Source: Fagopyrum homotropicum
Taxonomy: Eukaryota; Streptophyta; Magnoliopsida; Caryophyllales; Polygonaceae
NCBI GenBank assembly: GCA_033239125.1
Contig: BSWB01000002.1
Coordinates: forward strand, 52,735,001 to 52,799,000
Reading direction: 5' to 3'
DNA length: 64,000 nt
The notes below the pieces were generated by a model, which saw only the letters and a list, made by a program, of their open reading frames with translations, was not told where the DNA came from and made no database searches. Made by a program: the position numbers and the translations under genes. Numbering within the stretch: the first letter of the stretch is position 1; the number at the start of each line of letters is the position of its first letter. Below, one piece after another: positions 1-9,810 of this stretch.

Positions 1-362
1 TTGTTCATCTATTTTGTCGATATGGAAGTCTACACTAGCTTTGTGTTGATTATAGGTGAATGGGAGCTAAATCGGAGCAATTGAGAGAGAAAAGGGAGTG
101 ATCGATCATGTTCGAGGATTAGGAGATCAAGGAAGCTAAGGAAGGAGCTAGGATGAAGAATGTCACGGCACAAAGGAAAATACAAGCAATATACACTTCC
201 ACGCCCTGAATTACGGCCGTAGAGAAGTCCACGCTCTAAACCACGGCCGTGGATCTTGGCATCATGAGCGTGGAGCACTCCAGTAGGTTACACGGCCTAA
301 ATTACGGTCGTGGAAGTCACAAGACACCGTAATCCTTTTCCACGCTCTAAACTACGGTCGTG
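1..362 (+). mobile_element. Athila LTR C, left part (split by element A)
   Basis: This is LTR sequence in plus orientation, truncated by the window edge. It resembles the reverse complement of element A's LTRs but is clearly diverged (for example the stretch around 15-60). It carries the family palindrome CCACGGCCGTGG at 241-252 and variants at 200-360. It stops at 362, where element A is inserted, and resumes at 13651. It is an older copy of A's own family or a close relative. No coding function. Confidence 0.85.
358..362. repeat. Target-site duplication of element A, left copy (TCGTG)
   Basis: The five bases TCGTG lie directly before the first TG of the left LTR and recur at 13651-13655 directly after the last CA of the right LTR. 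A 5-bp duplication is normal for Ty3/gypsy integrase. The target falls inside a copy of the family motif (…CGGTCGTGG…) of LTR C. Confidence 0.95.
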
Positions 363-2131
363 TGTTCGCCCCTAGAGGTGTGTGCAAATAAGTTTTAAAT
401 TTATAAAACTAGAATCAAGCAGCGAACCCGCAGTGTACGGATCGACGTAGTTAAGCAAGAATTCCAGAGTATCGAACACAGGGATTTGTGTGGGAACAAA
501 TTCAATTGCAGATTATCAAGCGAGTAAATATGAGAGTTTTGCAAATATTGGGAAAACAACAATCCTAAGGATCCAGGTACCCAGCTGTGGCAATCGATTC
601 AAGATATACTAATGATATAAAGACAGAGTTGAGATATGCAAAGGTATGCTAATGTAAGGTAATCGTATGGTGAAGTTCCAAAAACCTTATATGACTCACC
701 TACAAGACACTCCCTATACAGGTTGTTGAGGCACAATATAGAAGGGTTCTAAAAGCAAGAATTAATGTCAAATACCCAAACTTGTAATCCAAGGATCAAG
801 ACTAACTTAGCCGATTATGGTTATGACACTCACAATCGAGGTAGAGGTTGTTGAGGCTTCACTACCACCTAGAAAAGACAAGTCTAAACTAAGTTAAAGC
901 AAATCTTTAACTTTGGACTAAAGTAAAAGCAGGTTCGTAAACTTAAAGGAAATTACGGTTGGATCTTGAGACTCCATGGCCGTGGAACTCAAGAACATCC
1001 CGTAATTTAGGGTTCGTCGACGATTCTCTCTAACTCTCAAGGTCTAATCTGTTTACGATCAATCTATCATCATCTAAGCCACAACTATCAACCCTTCACC
1101 TTAGAATTGTTAAGTGTTTTTAGCCAATAACCGTCATGTTGATATCAATTCAAGGATTAAAAGATAGAGAGATGAAAACTTCCGAAAACTTTCAATAATC
1201 TTCAAACCAATCTCAAAGTCACAATCGAGAACAAATATTGTCAATGGATTCAGAATAAAGCAAACAATCACAATCTCAAGAAAGAAGGGAGAACGGGATG
1301 TCAATCCGTTTTCCAAATCAAACCTAAACAAGAAGAGAGATCTTCTTGCAACAATCTTCCAAAAGCTTCGATCTTCCGCCAATCCGGAGATCTCAACAGC
1401 AATTTCCACCAAAAGTGCGAGATTAGGGCAAGTCCCAGATGCGAACTTCGATCTCCAATGAGATGTCAATGATTCCAAGCAAGGGCTCCAACGGCGTTGA
1501 AATTCTCTAAGCGTAGATGAAGCGTGGATTGCCAAAATTCCCTAAGCGAAGATGACGGAATCTTGCTTCGTCCGTCTTTTTATAGGGCAAGATAAAATAT
1601 CGGCCCGACCCAATCTTCAAAAGATCGTGGCTTCAAAATGTGGCGAAAAAGATCGCCAAGATCATGGTCGTGGAAGATTCCACGACCGTAATTTAGAGCG
1701 TGGATTATGTCACGGTTTGAACCATATGTTCCACGGCGGTAATAGTTACTGGAATGCATCACGCCTCTCTTTGCAGTGTTCCACGGCCGTGGAACTAAAC
1801 GTGGTTTGTAGTACGGCCGTATTTTAGAGCGTGGTTTAGGGCAAGAACGTGATTCTTCCCTAGCCTCGTGCATTCCTCAAGTTGAACTCCAATTTGCTCC
1901 TAATAATGCCCTCAATCCATGGACATATTCAATCAACTCTTCTTTGCTCAATTCCGTTCGGAAATGACTCTCAATCACCTATATTTCAACATAAAGCTAG
2001 TGTAGATATCCATATCGACAATATAGGCAATACTAGCTCACATATGCAATGATGCTCAATCAAAAACTATCAATATGAATCAAATACGTTTAGAAAACGT
2101 GCCTAAAATATCACAATATTTCATGCTAACA
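363..2131 (-). repeat. 3' LTR of element A
   Basis: 1,769-bp direct repeat of 11882-13650. Read on the minus strand it starts TGTTAGCATG and ends GGGCGAACA. A TATA-like CTATAAAAAG lies on the minus strand at 1576-1585. The palindrome CCACGGCCGTGG is at 1781-1792 and one-base variants are at 974-985 and 1663-1673, with looser copies between 1680 and 1830. ORF-like stretches inside it (for example 1134-1535) have no recognisable domain and recur only because the LTR is repeated. Confidence 0.95.
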
Positions 2132-3475
2132 AATAACCCCATACTTAACACTTGCTTGTCCCCAAGCAAGGTCTTTCAAAAAGCTTTAAACAAGAGTTAG
2201 GATGAAATATGTGTACCTTATTTTGGATGAACGTGCCTTCTAAAGAATAGATCATTCTCAAACCTTGCCTCAATCGTTTATCAAACTTTCACACACTCAA
2301 TCAAAAAGTAAAAAGCAAAGAAAATTCATGAATCAATTCAACTTCTAAACAAGCATCATAACCTTTAAACATTATCAAAATCAATCATAAGAAACTTCAA
2401 TTTAGATCACCAAGTCATATAACATTCTTTTGATCTTAAGGACTTCCAAAGAAAAGGTCTAGAATATGGAAGGGAAGGGAAAACTTTAAGGAAATGTGGT
2501 GCATGAATCCGGAAAAGTGGACAACTACCTTCTTCTTCTTTTGCGGTTTCCGCAACACTTCAACTTAGAGCTTCGCTCTCTTCTTTTCATTTTTCGACTT
2601 TACTTTTGGAGTTATGGACAGAGGTGCACAAAAACCGAAGCCTAGGAGATTGGCGTTTCTCAATTTTTATGAGATGCCTCAAACCCTTAGCGCACATACC
2701 ATAATCCGCTAGGAATATCGCTCAATCCGACTTTGGCAAGACACAAACACCCGGCTATGTGAATGGTGCCGAGTTACTCATCATCATGATTGACTTCCCC
2801 AAACCTAGAATTTCTTTCTATTCTTTTGATTGCAAAAATTTGCTCTCATGGCCCTCCCACATCAAACATGCCTTTTTCATTCACTTCTCCAAATTCCCGG
2901 ACAGGTAAAGGAGGCTAATATTTCAATGAGGAGCTAAAATGGTCAAAAGAAAGAAGAAAGAAAATTCGAATTGCCTTAATCATTTCAACAAGAAGTATAA
3001 GAACTTATAGTGTGATTTCAACTTCAATTTCTCAACATGATTTAGGTAACATTTATCACATTATGAAATTTGCAAAAGAGGTAAAATTCATTCATTCAAA
3101 TTCTTTTCAATTCACAATTCTTTTAAGCATGCAATTGTCATCAAACTCAATTCACAAGTAGTGATTATCATAGAAATCATCTCAATTCATTAGAAGTACA
3201 AAATTTTTCAAAATTTTTCAATTTTTATGGGTTTTTCAAGTTCTTTTTCATGCAATGCGATAATGAAACGTGAAACACATAATGAACATGCAATGATAGT
3301 CTCGAATGAAAGCAAGCATAGTAAGTAGAGTTATTACAAACTTTTAGTACATCCCACCCCATACTTAGGACGAACATTGTCCCTAATGTTCAAAAGAAAG
3401 AAAGGAAAGAAGAAAAGAAAAAGAAACTCACAAAGTGGTGGCGGGAATGTCTAAAACGAACGGTCATGCATCAAA
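2132..3475 (-). other. 3' untranslated region of element A with polypurine tract, hairpin and conserved block
   Basis: There is no gene here. Next to the LTR is the purine tract (minus-strand reading AAGTATGGGG, about 2132-2146). Beside it is an 8-bp inverted repeat CTTGCTTG / CAAGCAAG (2151-2158, 2163-2170) with a 4-nt loop. About 2630-2812 is strongly conserved with the 3' region of element D (27497-27690), although the flanks are not. The rest is AT-rich with no ORF of note. Confidence 0.8.
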
Positions 3476-5056
3476 TCACTGCGGTGCTGGCGGCAGCGGG
3501 AATGGAGAGAAGCTCGGATCGTAGAACCGCCCAAACTGCTGGCGGTAGACGTCCCTCATCATGTGGTCAAGGTCGTCTAAACGTCCGTCTCTAGCATCCG
3601 CCCGGATCTCTAGCGCTCCTACTCTCTCTGAAAGTCCGGTAGCCCAATCCGGCATCTGCTCGTACCATCCCGGGGCCTGACTGTACCATGTTGGGGCGTC
3701 GGATGGTGCTGGTGCTGGTGGAGGTGCTGCTGGCTGCTCGGTGGACCAAGGAGGGGGAACGCCATACCATGCGGGAGGTGTGGTCATCCACGTGGGCCTC
3801 TCACTCACGCTAGCGCGGCGAGATGACGAGCCTGAGGCTCTAGCTGGACGTGGAGAGCGTCTAGGTACATCTGGGGCCGCCTCCAGCTGGTCCGGAAACG
3901 TGCCAAACTCCTGCTCGGCTCCTCCTCCACTTTCAAACTGATCTCCCATATCCTCCTCCTCGACAACCGGTGGTGGGACATAAGGGGGAGCTACTATCCT
4001 GTTCGCATGCATCGCAGCGAACGTCTCCTTCCAATTATGGCGTCCCTCCATAATGGAGTACTCTGGCAGCCACTCTATACCCCTACCTGTCCTACTCTCC
4101 CAAGGCATGCCCGCATAAGGCGGACCTCTATGTGTGGGGAAGATGAGACCCCTAACCATGAAGGCATGCAGCCTTAAAGGAACGGCCGGTATGCGGGTGC
4201 AAGCAGAAAAATCAACACCAAAACTCCGAGCAATGTGGGTGACTATCCCATCATATCCGATGTTCCCCTTCTTCTTGTTCTTGAGCTTGCACATCGTAGC
4301 AGCCAAGAGAGTAGCACAATCTGCACGGCATCCATAAAGCATGCAATAAAGCAAGAATAGCTCATCCGTCTTGATCTTTTGGGGCGTCTCCGTCCTAGGA
4401 AAGAGACACTCCGAAAGAACACGGTGAGCTATCTTCAAGGCTAGATGGTACATCAATCTAGCCTTGGTATCAGCGGGTTGCCAACGGTCCTCGTCGGCGT
4501 AAATCATTGCAACCTCCTTCCAAAAGTCCTTGGGGTAAACACCACTCGGAAATCGACCATTGAAGGTCTCATGGAACCCAAAAATCGTCCCAAACTCATG
4601 GATTCTCAACTGATAATCTCTCTCCATAAGGCAGAAAGAGACGGTCCTATCAACGTGGCTGTGCTCAAAGGACGTCACAACCTCCCGTGTAATCTCCTCA
4701 TATGCGTCTTCTCGGATAGCCGAGAAGACAACTAATCCGGCTCTATCCAAGAGCCAAGTGAGGTCATCAACAATGTTGAGAGGAGTTAGATCCTCCAACA
4801 ACAAATATCTAGGGCCAATCACTGGCCTCTCCTTGATCCTATCAAGTGCATCAAGATGGTCGTCGTGTATGGTCGGGACTCTAGGGTGAGGGGGTGAAGA
4901 TGGAGGTGAAGGTGAGGATGGAGGTGAAGGTGAAGAGGGTGGTGGTGCCCTAGAGGATGAGGAGGAGGAGGGATTACCCTTCCTCTTCTTATTCTGCTCA
5001 TTTTTCTTCTCTTTTATCCTCCCTGAAACTCTTCTCACAAAATCCATTCTGCTCAA
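3476..5056 (-). CDS. Athila ORF3 (envelope-position ORF, ATHILA-family protein)
   Basis: A 526-aa intact frame located downstream of pol, where Athila elements carry their extra, so-called env-like ORF. Visible layout: a basic N-terminus (about residues 6-27, Lys/Arg rich), a Ser/Pro-rich linker (28-60), a globular region (about 75-330) with motifs such as FGTIFGF, the YPKDFW segment and AHRVLSECLFPRTETP that fit the ATHILA ORF family and related plant transposon proteins, then an acidic, proline-rich tail. I see no convincing signal peptide or membrane helix, so an envelope role is not supported by sequence; the function of this family is unknown. The first ATG (5056) is used because the homologous frame in D also starts with a short Ser-rich leader. 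The homologue in D (25249-26678) is broken. Confidence 0.8.
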   Translation of the reverse strand: MSRMDFVRRVSGRIKEKKNEQNKKRKGNPSSSSSSRAPPPSSPSPPSSPSPPSSPPHPRVPTIHDDHLDALDRIKERPVIGPRYLLLEDLTPLNIVDDLTWLLDRAGLVVFSAIREDAYEEITREVVTSFEHSHVDRTVSFCLMERDYQLRIHEFGTIFGFHETFNGRFPSGVYPKDFWKEVAMIYADEDRWQPADTKARLMYHLALKIAHRVLSECLFPRTETPQKIKTDELFLLYCMLYGCRADCATLLAATMCKLKNKKKGNIGYDGIVTHIARSFGVDFSACTRIPAVPLRLHAFMVRGLIFPTHRGPPYAGMPWESRTGRGIEWLPEYSIMEGRHNWKETFAAMHANRIVAPPYVPPPVVEEEDMGDQFESGGGAEQEFGTFPDQLEAAPDVPRRSPRPARASGSSSRRASVSERPTWMTTPPAWYGVPPPWSTEQPAAPPPAPAPSDAPTWYSQAPGWYEQMPDWATGLSERVGALEIRADARDGRLDDLDHMMRDVYRQQFGRFYDPSFSPFPLPPAPQ

Positions 5057-5875
5057 AATTACGGTCTGTTCTTCAGCAAACCACGGCCGTAATTTACCCA
5101 GAGACCGTGATTCGTCTCAGAAAATCACAAATCTCAGCAAATTCACAATCAATCTCCACAACAGGCTGTCCTAGTCTAACTTCCTCAAATCTCAATCAGT
5201 TCTTCCTAAAAAATCTCTAACAAAAACAACCAAATCAGCAAGAATCAAGAAGGGAAAAGAAAACCTCTTTTTCGGATTGAAAAATCCGAAATGCGCGTTT
5301 GTTGGTGAATTTCCGTTCGATTCGTCGCTTGGATCTTGTTTGTGGTTGAATTTGCTGCAGTTTGGGAAGAAGAATCGTTGAAAACGATTAGGAAACGAAG
5401 ATTTGAGAGGGGTCGTGGGGTTTCGGCACTTAGGTCGTGGAAAGAGGGATTTTTGGGATGAATTTGTGAAGAATGTGGCTTATATAGTTACAGGCAAAAT
5501 TTTGAAAATCACGGTCTGTCGGGGTGTTCCACGGCCGTGGAAGTGTACGGAACCGTGGTTTTGGTGATTTTTCAAAGGCTTTTGGAAATTACGGCCACTG
5601 TAGCTATGACGACCGTAATTTAGACCGTGGAACCCTCTGTAAAGCTCCAAAGTCCAAATTTCGTCACTCCTCTTCAACATCATCCTCCTCTTTTCCTTTT
5701 CCATTGATCCTACATCCAAAAACACGAACATACCGGAAGAAATCGAGGCAAAAACAAAGCAAAAACGTCTATACTAAGCTAATCTATGAATCGAAAATAA
5801 AAACAAAAATGCAATACCTTGGGTTGCCTCCCAAGAAGCGCTTTGTTTAAGGTCCGTAGCTAGACCATCTCGCAC
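5057..5875 (-). other. Spacer between pol and ORF3 of element A
   Basis: An untranslated stretch. Immediately after the pol stop is a hairpin, CTTGGG / CCCAAG (5818-5835, 6-nt loop), within a block shared almost base for base with element D (24485-24514). CCACGGCCGTGG occurs at 5529-5540, with variants near 5082-5091 and 5590-5635. Small ORFs here (5524-5850, 5480-5731) show no known domain and look fortuitous. Confidence 0.7.
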
Positions 5876-8800
5876 TTATTCGAGTGCGGTAGGCGCAAAC
5901 TTCTCAACTTGGAGTTCCGGCGTGTACTTCTTGAGTCGTTGGCCGTTCACCTTAAAACTTCCGCTCGCTTCACCCCATACTTCAACTGCACCATGGGGGA
6001 AAATACGCTTAATTAGAAAAGGTCCGGTCCAACGGGATTTAAGCTTACCTGGAAAGAGGCGAAGTCTTGAATTGAAGAGGAGAACTTGATCTCCTTCTTT
6101 GAAGTCCTTTGGAATGATATGCTTATCATGCCAACGCTTTGCTCTCTCCTTATAGATCTTGGCGTTTTCATAGGCGTTCAAGCGGAGTTCATCCAGCTTA
6201 TTGATGTCTAGGAGATGCTTCTCTCCCGCTTCCTTCATGCCGAAATTCAGCCACTTGATAGCCCAAAACGCTTTGTGCTCTAACTCTACCGGCATATGAC
6301 AAGACTTCCCATACACAAGGTTGTATGGTGTGGTTCCTATGGGAGTCTTGTACGCAGTTCGGTATGCCCATAATGCATAATCAAGCTTCAAGGACCAATC
6401 CTTCCTAGTCCTTGAAACCATCTTCTCTAAAATTCCTTTGATCTCCCTATTTGAGATCTCAACTTGTCCACTTGTTTGTGGATGGTAAGGGGTAGCGATC
6501 TTGTGAGTAACCCCATACTTAGCTAGAAGAGCTTCAAAGCGACGGGCTATGAAGTGAGAACCTCCATCACTAATGATCGTCCTTGGCATCCCAAATCGCG
6601 GGAAGATGGTCTTGTTGAAGAACTTGACCACCACCATGGCATCATTTGTGGGAGAGGCGATTGCTTCCACCCATCTAGAAACGTAGTCTACCGCCAATAG
6701 TGTGTATTGGTTTCCACAAGAAGATGGGAATGGTCCCATGAAATCGACTCCCCAAACGTCGAAAATCTCCACCTCTTGGATGTTGTTGAGGGGCATCTCG
6801 TTCCTTCTAGAAATATTGCCTGCTCTTTGACAAGCATCGCAGCAAGAAACAAAGGATTGCACATCTCTAAACAAAGTAGGCCAAAAGAATCCAAATTGCA
6901 ATACCTTTGCGCTAGCCTTGTTCGAACTAGCGTGTCCTCCACAAGGTAGTGAATGACAATGACGGATGACACTTTGCATCTCATCTTCCGGCACACATCG
7001 CCGAATGATGCCATCCGGACCTCTCTTAAAGAGGAGAGGCTCGTTCCAATAGTATTCCCGGACGTCCTTGACGAACTTCTTCCTTTGTGCGTAGGATAGT
7101 CCGGGTGGTATCTCCTGGCAAACCAAATAGTTAACAAAATCAGCAAACCATGGTTCGTTACCTTTGGAGATCACGTTGATGCACTCCTCTATGATATGTA
7201 GGTGTTCGTCCGGAAAGGAGTCATCAATGGGTAGATGGTCGTCCTCTAGATGTGTTAGACGACTCAAATGATCCACAACAGAATTTTCTGAACCTTTCTT
7301 GTCGCGGATCTCAAGATCGAATTCTTGTAGGAGAAGAATCCATCTAATCAGCCTTGGTTTCGCATCTTTCTTCGCAAGGAGGTACCGGATCGCAGCATGA
7401 TCCGTGTAGACAATCACCTTTGCACCTACAAGATAAGAGCGAAACTTGTCAATAGCATAGACAATGGCTAAAAACTCTTTCTCGGTAGTGGCGTAGTTGA
7501 GCTGCGCTTCATCTAGCGTCTTGCTAGCATAGTATATGGCATGGGTTCGCCCTTCCTTTCGTTGTCCAAGAACAGCTCCAATAGCTACGTCACTAGCGTC
7601 GCACATAATCTCAAAGGGTAGAGTCCAATCCGGAGGTTGGATAATAGGTGCTGAGATTAGAGCTTGCCGAATGGTGTTGAACGCATCTAAACATTCCTGC
7701 GAAAACTCAAAAACCGCATCCTTCATCAATAGATTAGTGAGAGGTTTTGATATCTTAGAAAAGTCCTTGATGAAACGTCTATAAAATCCAGCATGTCCTA
7801 GGAAACTTCTTATCCCTTTCACCGAAATTGGGGGAGGAAGTTTCTCTATGGTCTCTATCTTAGCTTTGTCTACTTCTATCCCTCTATTGGAGACTAAGTG
7901 ACCTAATACGATTCCTTCCTTAACCATGAATTGACACTTCTCCCAATTAAGAACTAGATTAGTGTCCTCACACCTTTGCAAAACAAGAGAAAGGTTAGAA
8001 AGGGAATCGTTAAAAGAGGAACCGTATACGGAGAAGTCGTCCATGAAGACTTCCATGATTTCCTCTACGTATTTGGAGAAGATGGCCATCATGCACCGTT
8101 GGAAGGTGGATGGGGCGTTGCAAAGCCCGAACGGCATTCTCCTATAAGCAAACGTACCCCATGGGCACGTGAATGTGGTCTTCTCCTGATCGTCCGGATG
8201 TATTGGGATCTGAAAGAAACCACTATAACCGTCAAGGTAGCAAAAATGTGAATGTTGTGATAACCTTTCAAGCATTTGGTCAATGAATGGCAATGGAAAG
8301 TGATCCTTCCGTGTTGCGTTGTTGAGCTTGCGGTAGTCTATGCACATCCGCCATCCAGTTACGGTTCGGGTAGGAATGAGTTCGTTGTTCTTGTTGGTGA
8401 TGACCGTCATTCCTCCCTTCTTCGGAACTACTTGAACTGGACTCACCCACTTACTATCGGAGATAGGATAGATGATACCTGCATCAAGAAGTTTAAGAAT
8501 TTCCTTCTTGACAACCTCCTTCATGGTCGGATTCAACCGCCTTTGAGGTTGTCTCGAAGTTCTAAAGTCTTCCTCCATTAGTATCTTATGCATGCATAGG
8601 GAGGGTTTAATTCCTACTAAGTCCTCAATAGTATAGCCTATAGCTTTTCTATGTTTCTTAAGGACAATCATGAGCTGTTCATGTTCATCTATGCTTAGAT
8701 CGGAACTAACAATAACCGGGAAGGTAGAATTAGATCCTAGAAAAGCGTACCTTAGATGAGTAGGAAGTGGTTTGAGTTCCATTGTTTTCGGAGCTTCCAA

Positions 8801-9454
8801 CGATCCTTGAGAAGCATCCGATGTTTCCTTAGAAGTTTCTAAGGGTGATGAGTGTGTTGGAGAAGAATCGGAAGAAGTCGAAGAAATGTCTCGATCACTC
8901 TCTTCCACGGCCAAAATTACGGGGGGATCTTGTCCTCCACGGCTGTGGTTTAGGGCGTGGAAGGGAAATACGGTTGTCACATCTTCTCCACGGCCGTATA
9001 ATCCCCTGGAATGAGGCATGATTTTGGTTGTGGAATCCACGGTCGTGGAATACAGAGTATGACCGTGGATTCTGATATTCTCAGCCTCATCATGGAGTTT
9101 CTCAAACTCCTCTTCATGCATCTCTTCTTGTGCTTCTAAGGTTTCAATTGCCTCATTGCACTCTTCATCTTCCCCTACATTGGTTAGACTCATAGTGATA
9201 ACTTTTTGTAAAGGATCGTTAAAGAGGATCGCACTTACCTCCTCTCTAGACAACCCTTCTTCATCTTGGATATCGTAAATATCCTCATCAAAGATTGTCT
9301 CCTTCACTAGAGTGGAAAGAACGAACTCTACTTTCTCTTCTCCTATGTCAAAAGCGAGTCTACCATTCTTGCAATCGACTATGCAGCCGGAAGTTGCAAG
9401 AAACGGTCTTCCGAGTATGATCGGGACCGGACTATCTGTAGGAATGTCAAACAC
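5876..9454 (-). CDS. Element A pol: reverse transcriptase, RNase H and integrase
   Basis: 1,192 aa, the main part of the Athila polyprotein. It begins in the C-terminal end of the protease (IILGRPFLATSG, residues ~12-24) after a frameshift. A variable acidic linker follows (~50-225), then RT with the WVSPVQVVPKKGG region (~330) and FMDD as the catalytic box (~468), RNase H with CDASDVAIG (~617) and YTDH (~685), the integrase zinc finger with an H-C-H-H…C-C pattern (~832-875) and the integrase core with VDFMGP (~903), ISDGGSHF (~961) and the glutamate in GQVEISNRE (~1000). The integrase C-terminus ends at residue 1192 with no chromodomain. All catalytic residues I can check are present. The DNA for the linker (about 8900-9065) is packed with the family palindrome. 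The start at 9454 is not a true start: this frame is normally translated as part of gag-pol. Confidence 0.9.
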   Translation of the reverse strand: MFDIPTDSPVPIILGRPFLATSGCIVDCKNGRLAFDIGEEKVEFVLSTLVKETIFDEDIYDIQDEEGLSREEVSAILFNDPLQKVITMSLTNVGEDEECNEAIETLEAQEEMHEEEFEKLHDEAENIRIHGHTLYSTTVDSTTKIMPHSRGLYGRGEDVTTVFPFHALNHSRGGQDPPVILAVEESDRDISSTSSDSSPTHSSPLETSKETSDASQGSLEAPKTMELKPLPTHLRYAFLGSNSTFPVIVSSDLSIDEHEQLMIVLKKHRKAIGYTIEDLVGIKPSLCMHKILMEEDFRTSRQPQRRLNPTMKEVVKKEILKLLDAGIIYPISDSKWVSPVQVVPKKGGMTVITNKNNELIPTRTVTGWRMCIDYRKLNNATRKDHFPLPFIDQMLERLSQHSHFCYLDGYSGFFQIPIHPDDQEKTTFTCPWGTFAYRRMPFGLCNAPSTFQRCMMAIFSKYVEEIMEVFMDDFSVYGSSFNDSLSNLSLVLQRCEDTNLVLNWEKCQFMVKEGIVLGHLVSNRGIEVDKAKIETIEKLPPPISVKGIRSFLGHAGFYRRFIKDFSKISKPLTNLLMKDAVFEFSQECLDAFNTIRQALISAPIIQPPDWTLPFEIMCDASDVAIGAVLGQRKEGRTHAIYYASKTLDEAQLNYATTEKEFLAIVYAIDKFRSYLVGAKVIVYTDHAAIRYLLAKKDAKPRLIRWILLLQEFDLEIRDKKGSENSVVDHLSRLTHLEDDHLPIDDSFPDEHLHIIEECINVISKGNEPWFADFVNYLVCQEIPPGLSYAQRKKFVKDVREYYWNEPLLFKRGPDGIIRRCVPEDEMQSVIRHCHSLPCGGHASSNKASAKVLQFGFFWPTLFRDVQSFVSCCDACQRAGNISRRNEMPLNNIQEVEIFDVWGVDFMGPFPSSCGNQYTLLAVDYVSRWVEAIASPTNDAMVVVKFFNKTIFPRFGMPRTIISDGGSHFIARRFEALLAKYGVTHKIATPYHPQTSGQVEISNREIKGILEKMVSRTRKDWSLKLDYALWAYRTAYKTPIGTTPYNLVYGKSCHMPVELEHKAFWAIKWLNFGMKEAGEKHLLDINKLDELRLNAYENAKIYKERAKRWHDKHIIPKDFKEGDQVLLFNSRLRLFPGKLKSRWTGPFLIKRIFPHGAVEVWGEASGSFKVNGQRLKKYTPELQVEKFAPTALE

Positions 9455-9810
9455 GACGAAATCAATGGGAACAAAGAATTTCCTAGCTTGACCGGGACGT
9501 CTTCTACAATACCGACGGGGCGAGTGATGGATCGATCCGCCATGTATAACGTCATCTTCACCGGTTTAGGGTCGCCTAAACCGATCTTCCTACACAATGC
9601 AAGTGGTATGATGCTCACACTTGCTCCTAAGTCACATAAAGCGTCATATGTGACATCTCCCACTCCAATGGGAATGCAAAATGACCCTGGATCCTTCAGC
9701 TTTGGGGGCATTTTCTCCTTCGTGGTCTTGATGAGATCCGAAGAATCCGAACTCATCTTGACCTCACCGAAGTCTTCTAGCTTCCTCTTGTTAGAGAGAA
9801 GTTCCTTCAA
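9379..9810 (-). pseudogene. Element A protease segment, frameshifted at both ends
   Basis: 143-aa frame with the retropepsin-like motif CDLGASVSIIPL, corresponding to D's protease at about 22010-22045. Compared with the uninterrupted frame of element D, A lacks one base near 9828, where gag runs into protease, and one base near 9463, so gag, protease and pol fall in three frames. The protein would be an aspartic protease maturing Gag-Pol. Each break is a one-nucleotide loss. Sequencing error cannot be excluded, but two breaks plus the gag stop suggest a defective copy. Confidence 0.8.

Noticed and set aside
1134..1873. Frames of 91-133 codons in the LTRs of A, repeated at 12668-13392
   Set aside because: Present in both LTRs only because these are copies; no known domain; they overlap the promoter region on both strands.
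3476..5056. True envelope glycoprotein
   Set aside because: Position is envelope-like, but no signal peptide, membrane helix or glycoprotein pattern is seen; it fits the ATHILA ORF family of unknown function.
6688..8581. Opposite-strand frames within pol (e.g. 6707-6949, 8276-8581)
   Set aside because: Shadows of the conserved RT and integrase coding sequence.
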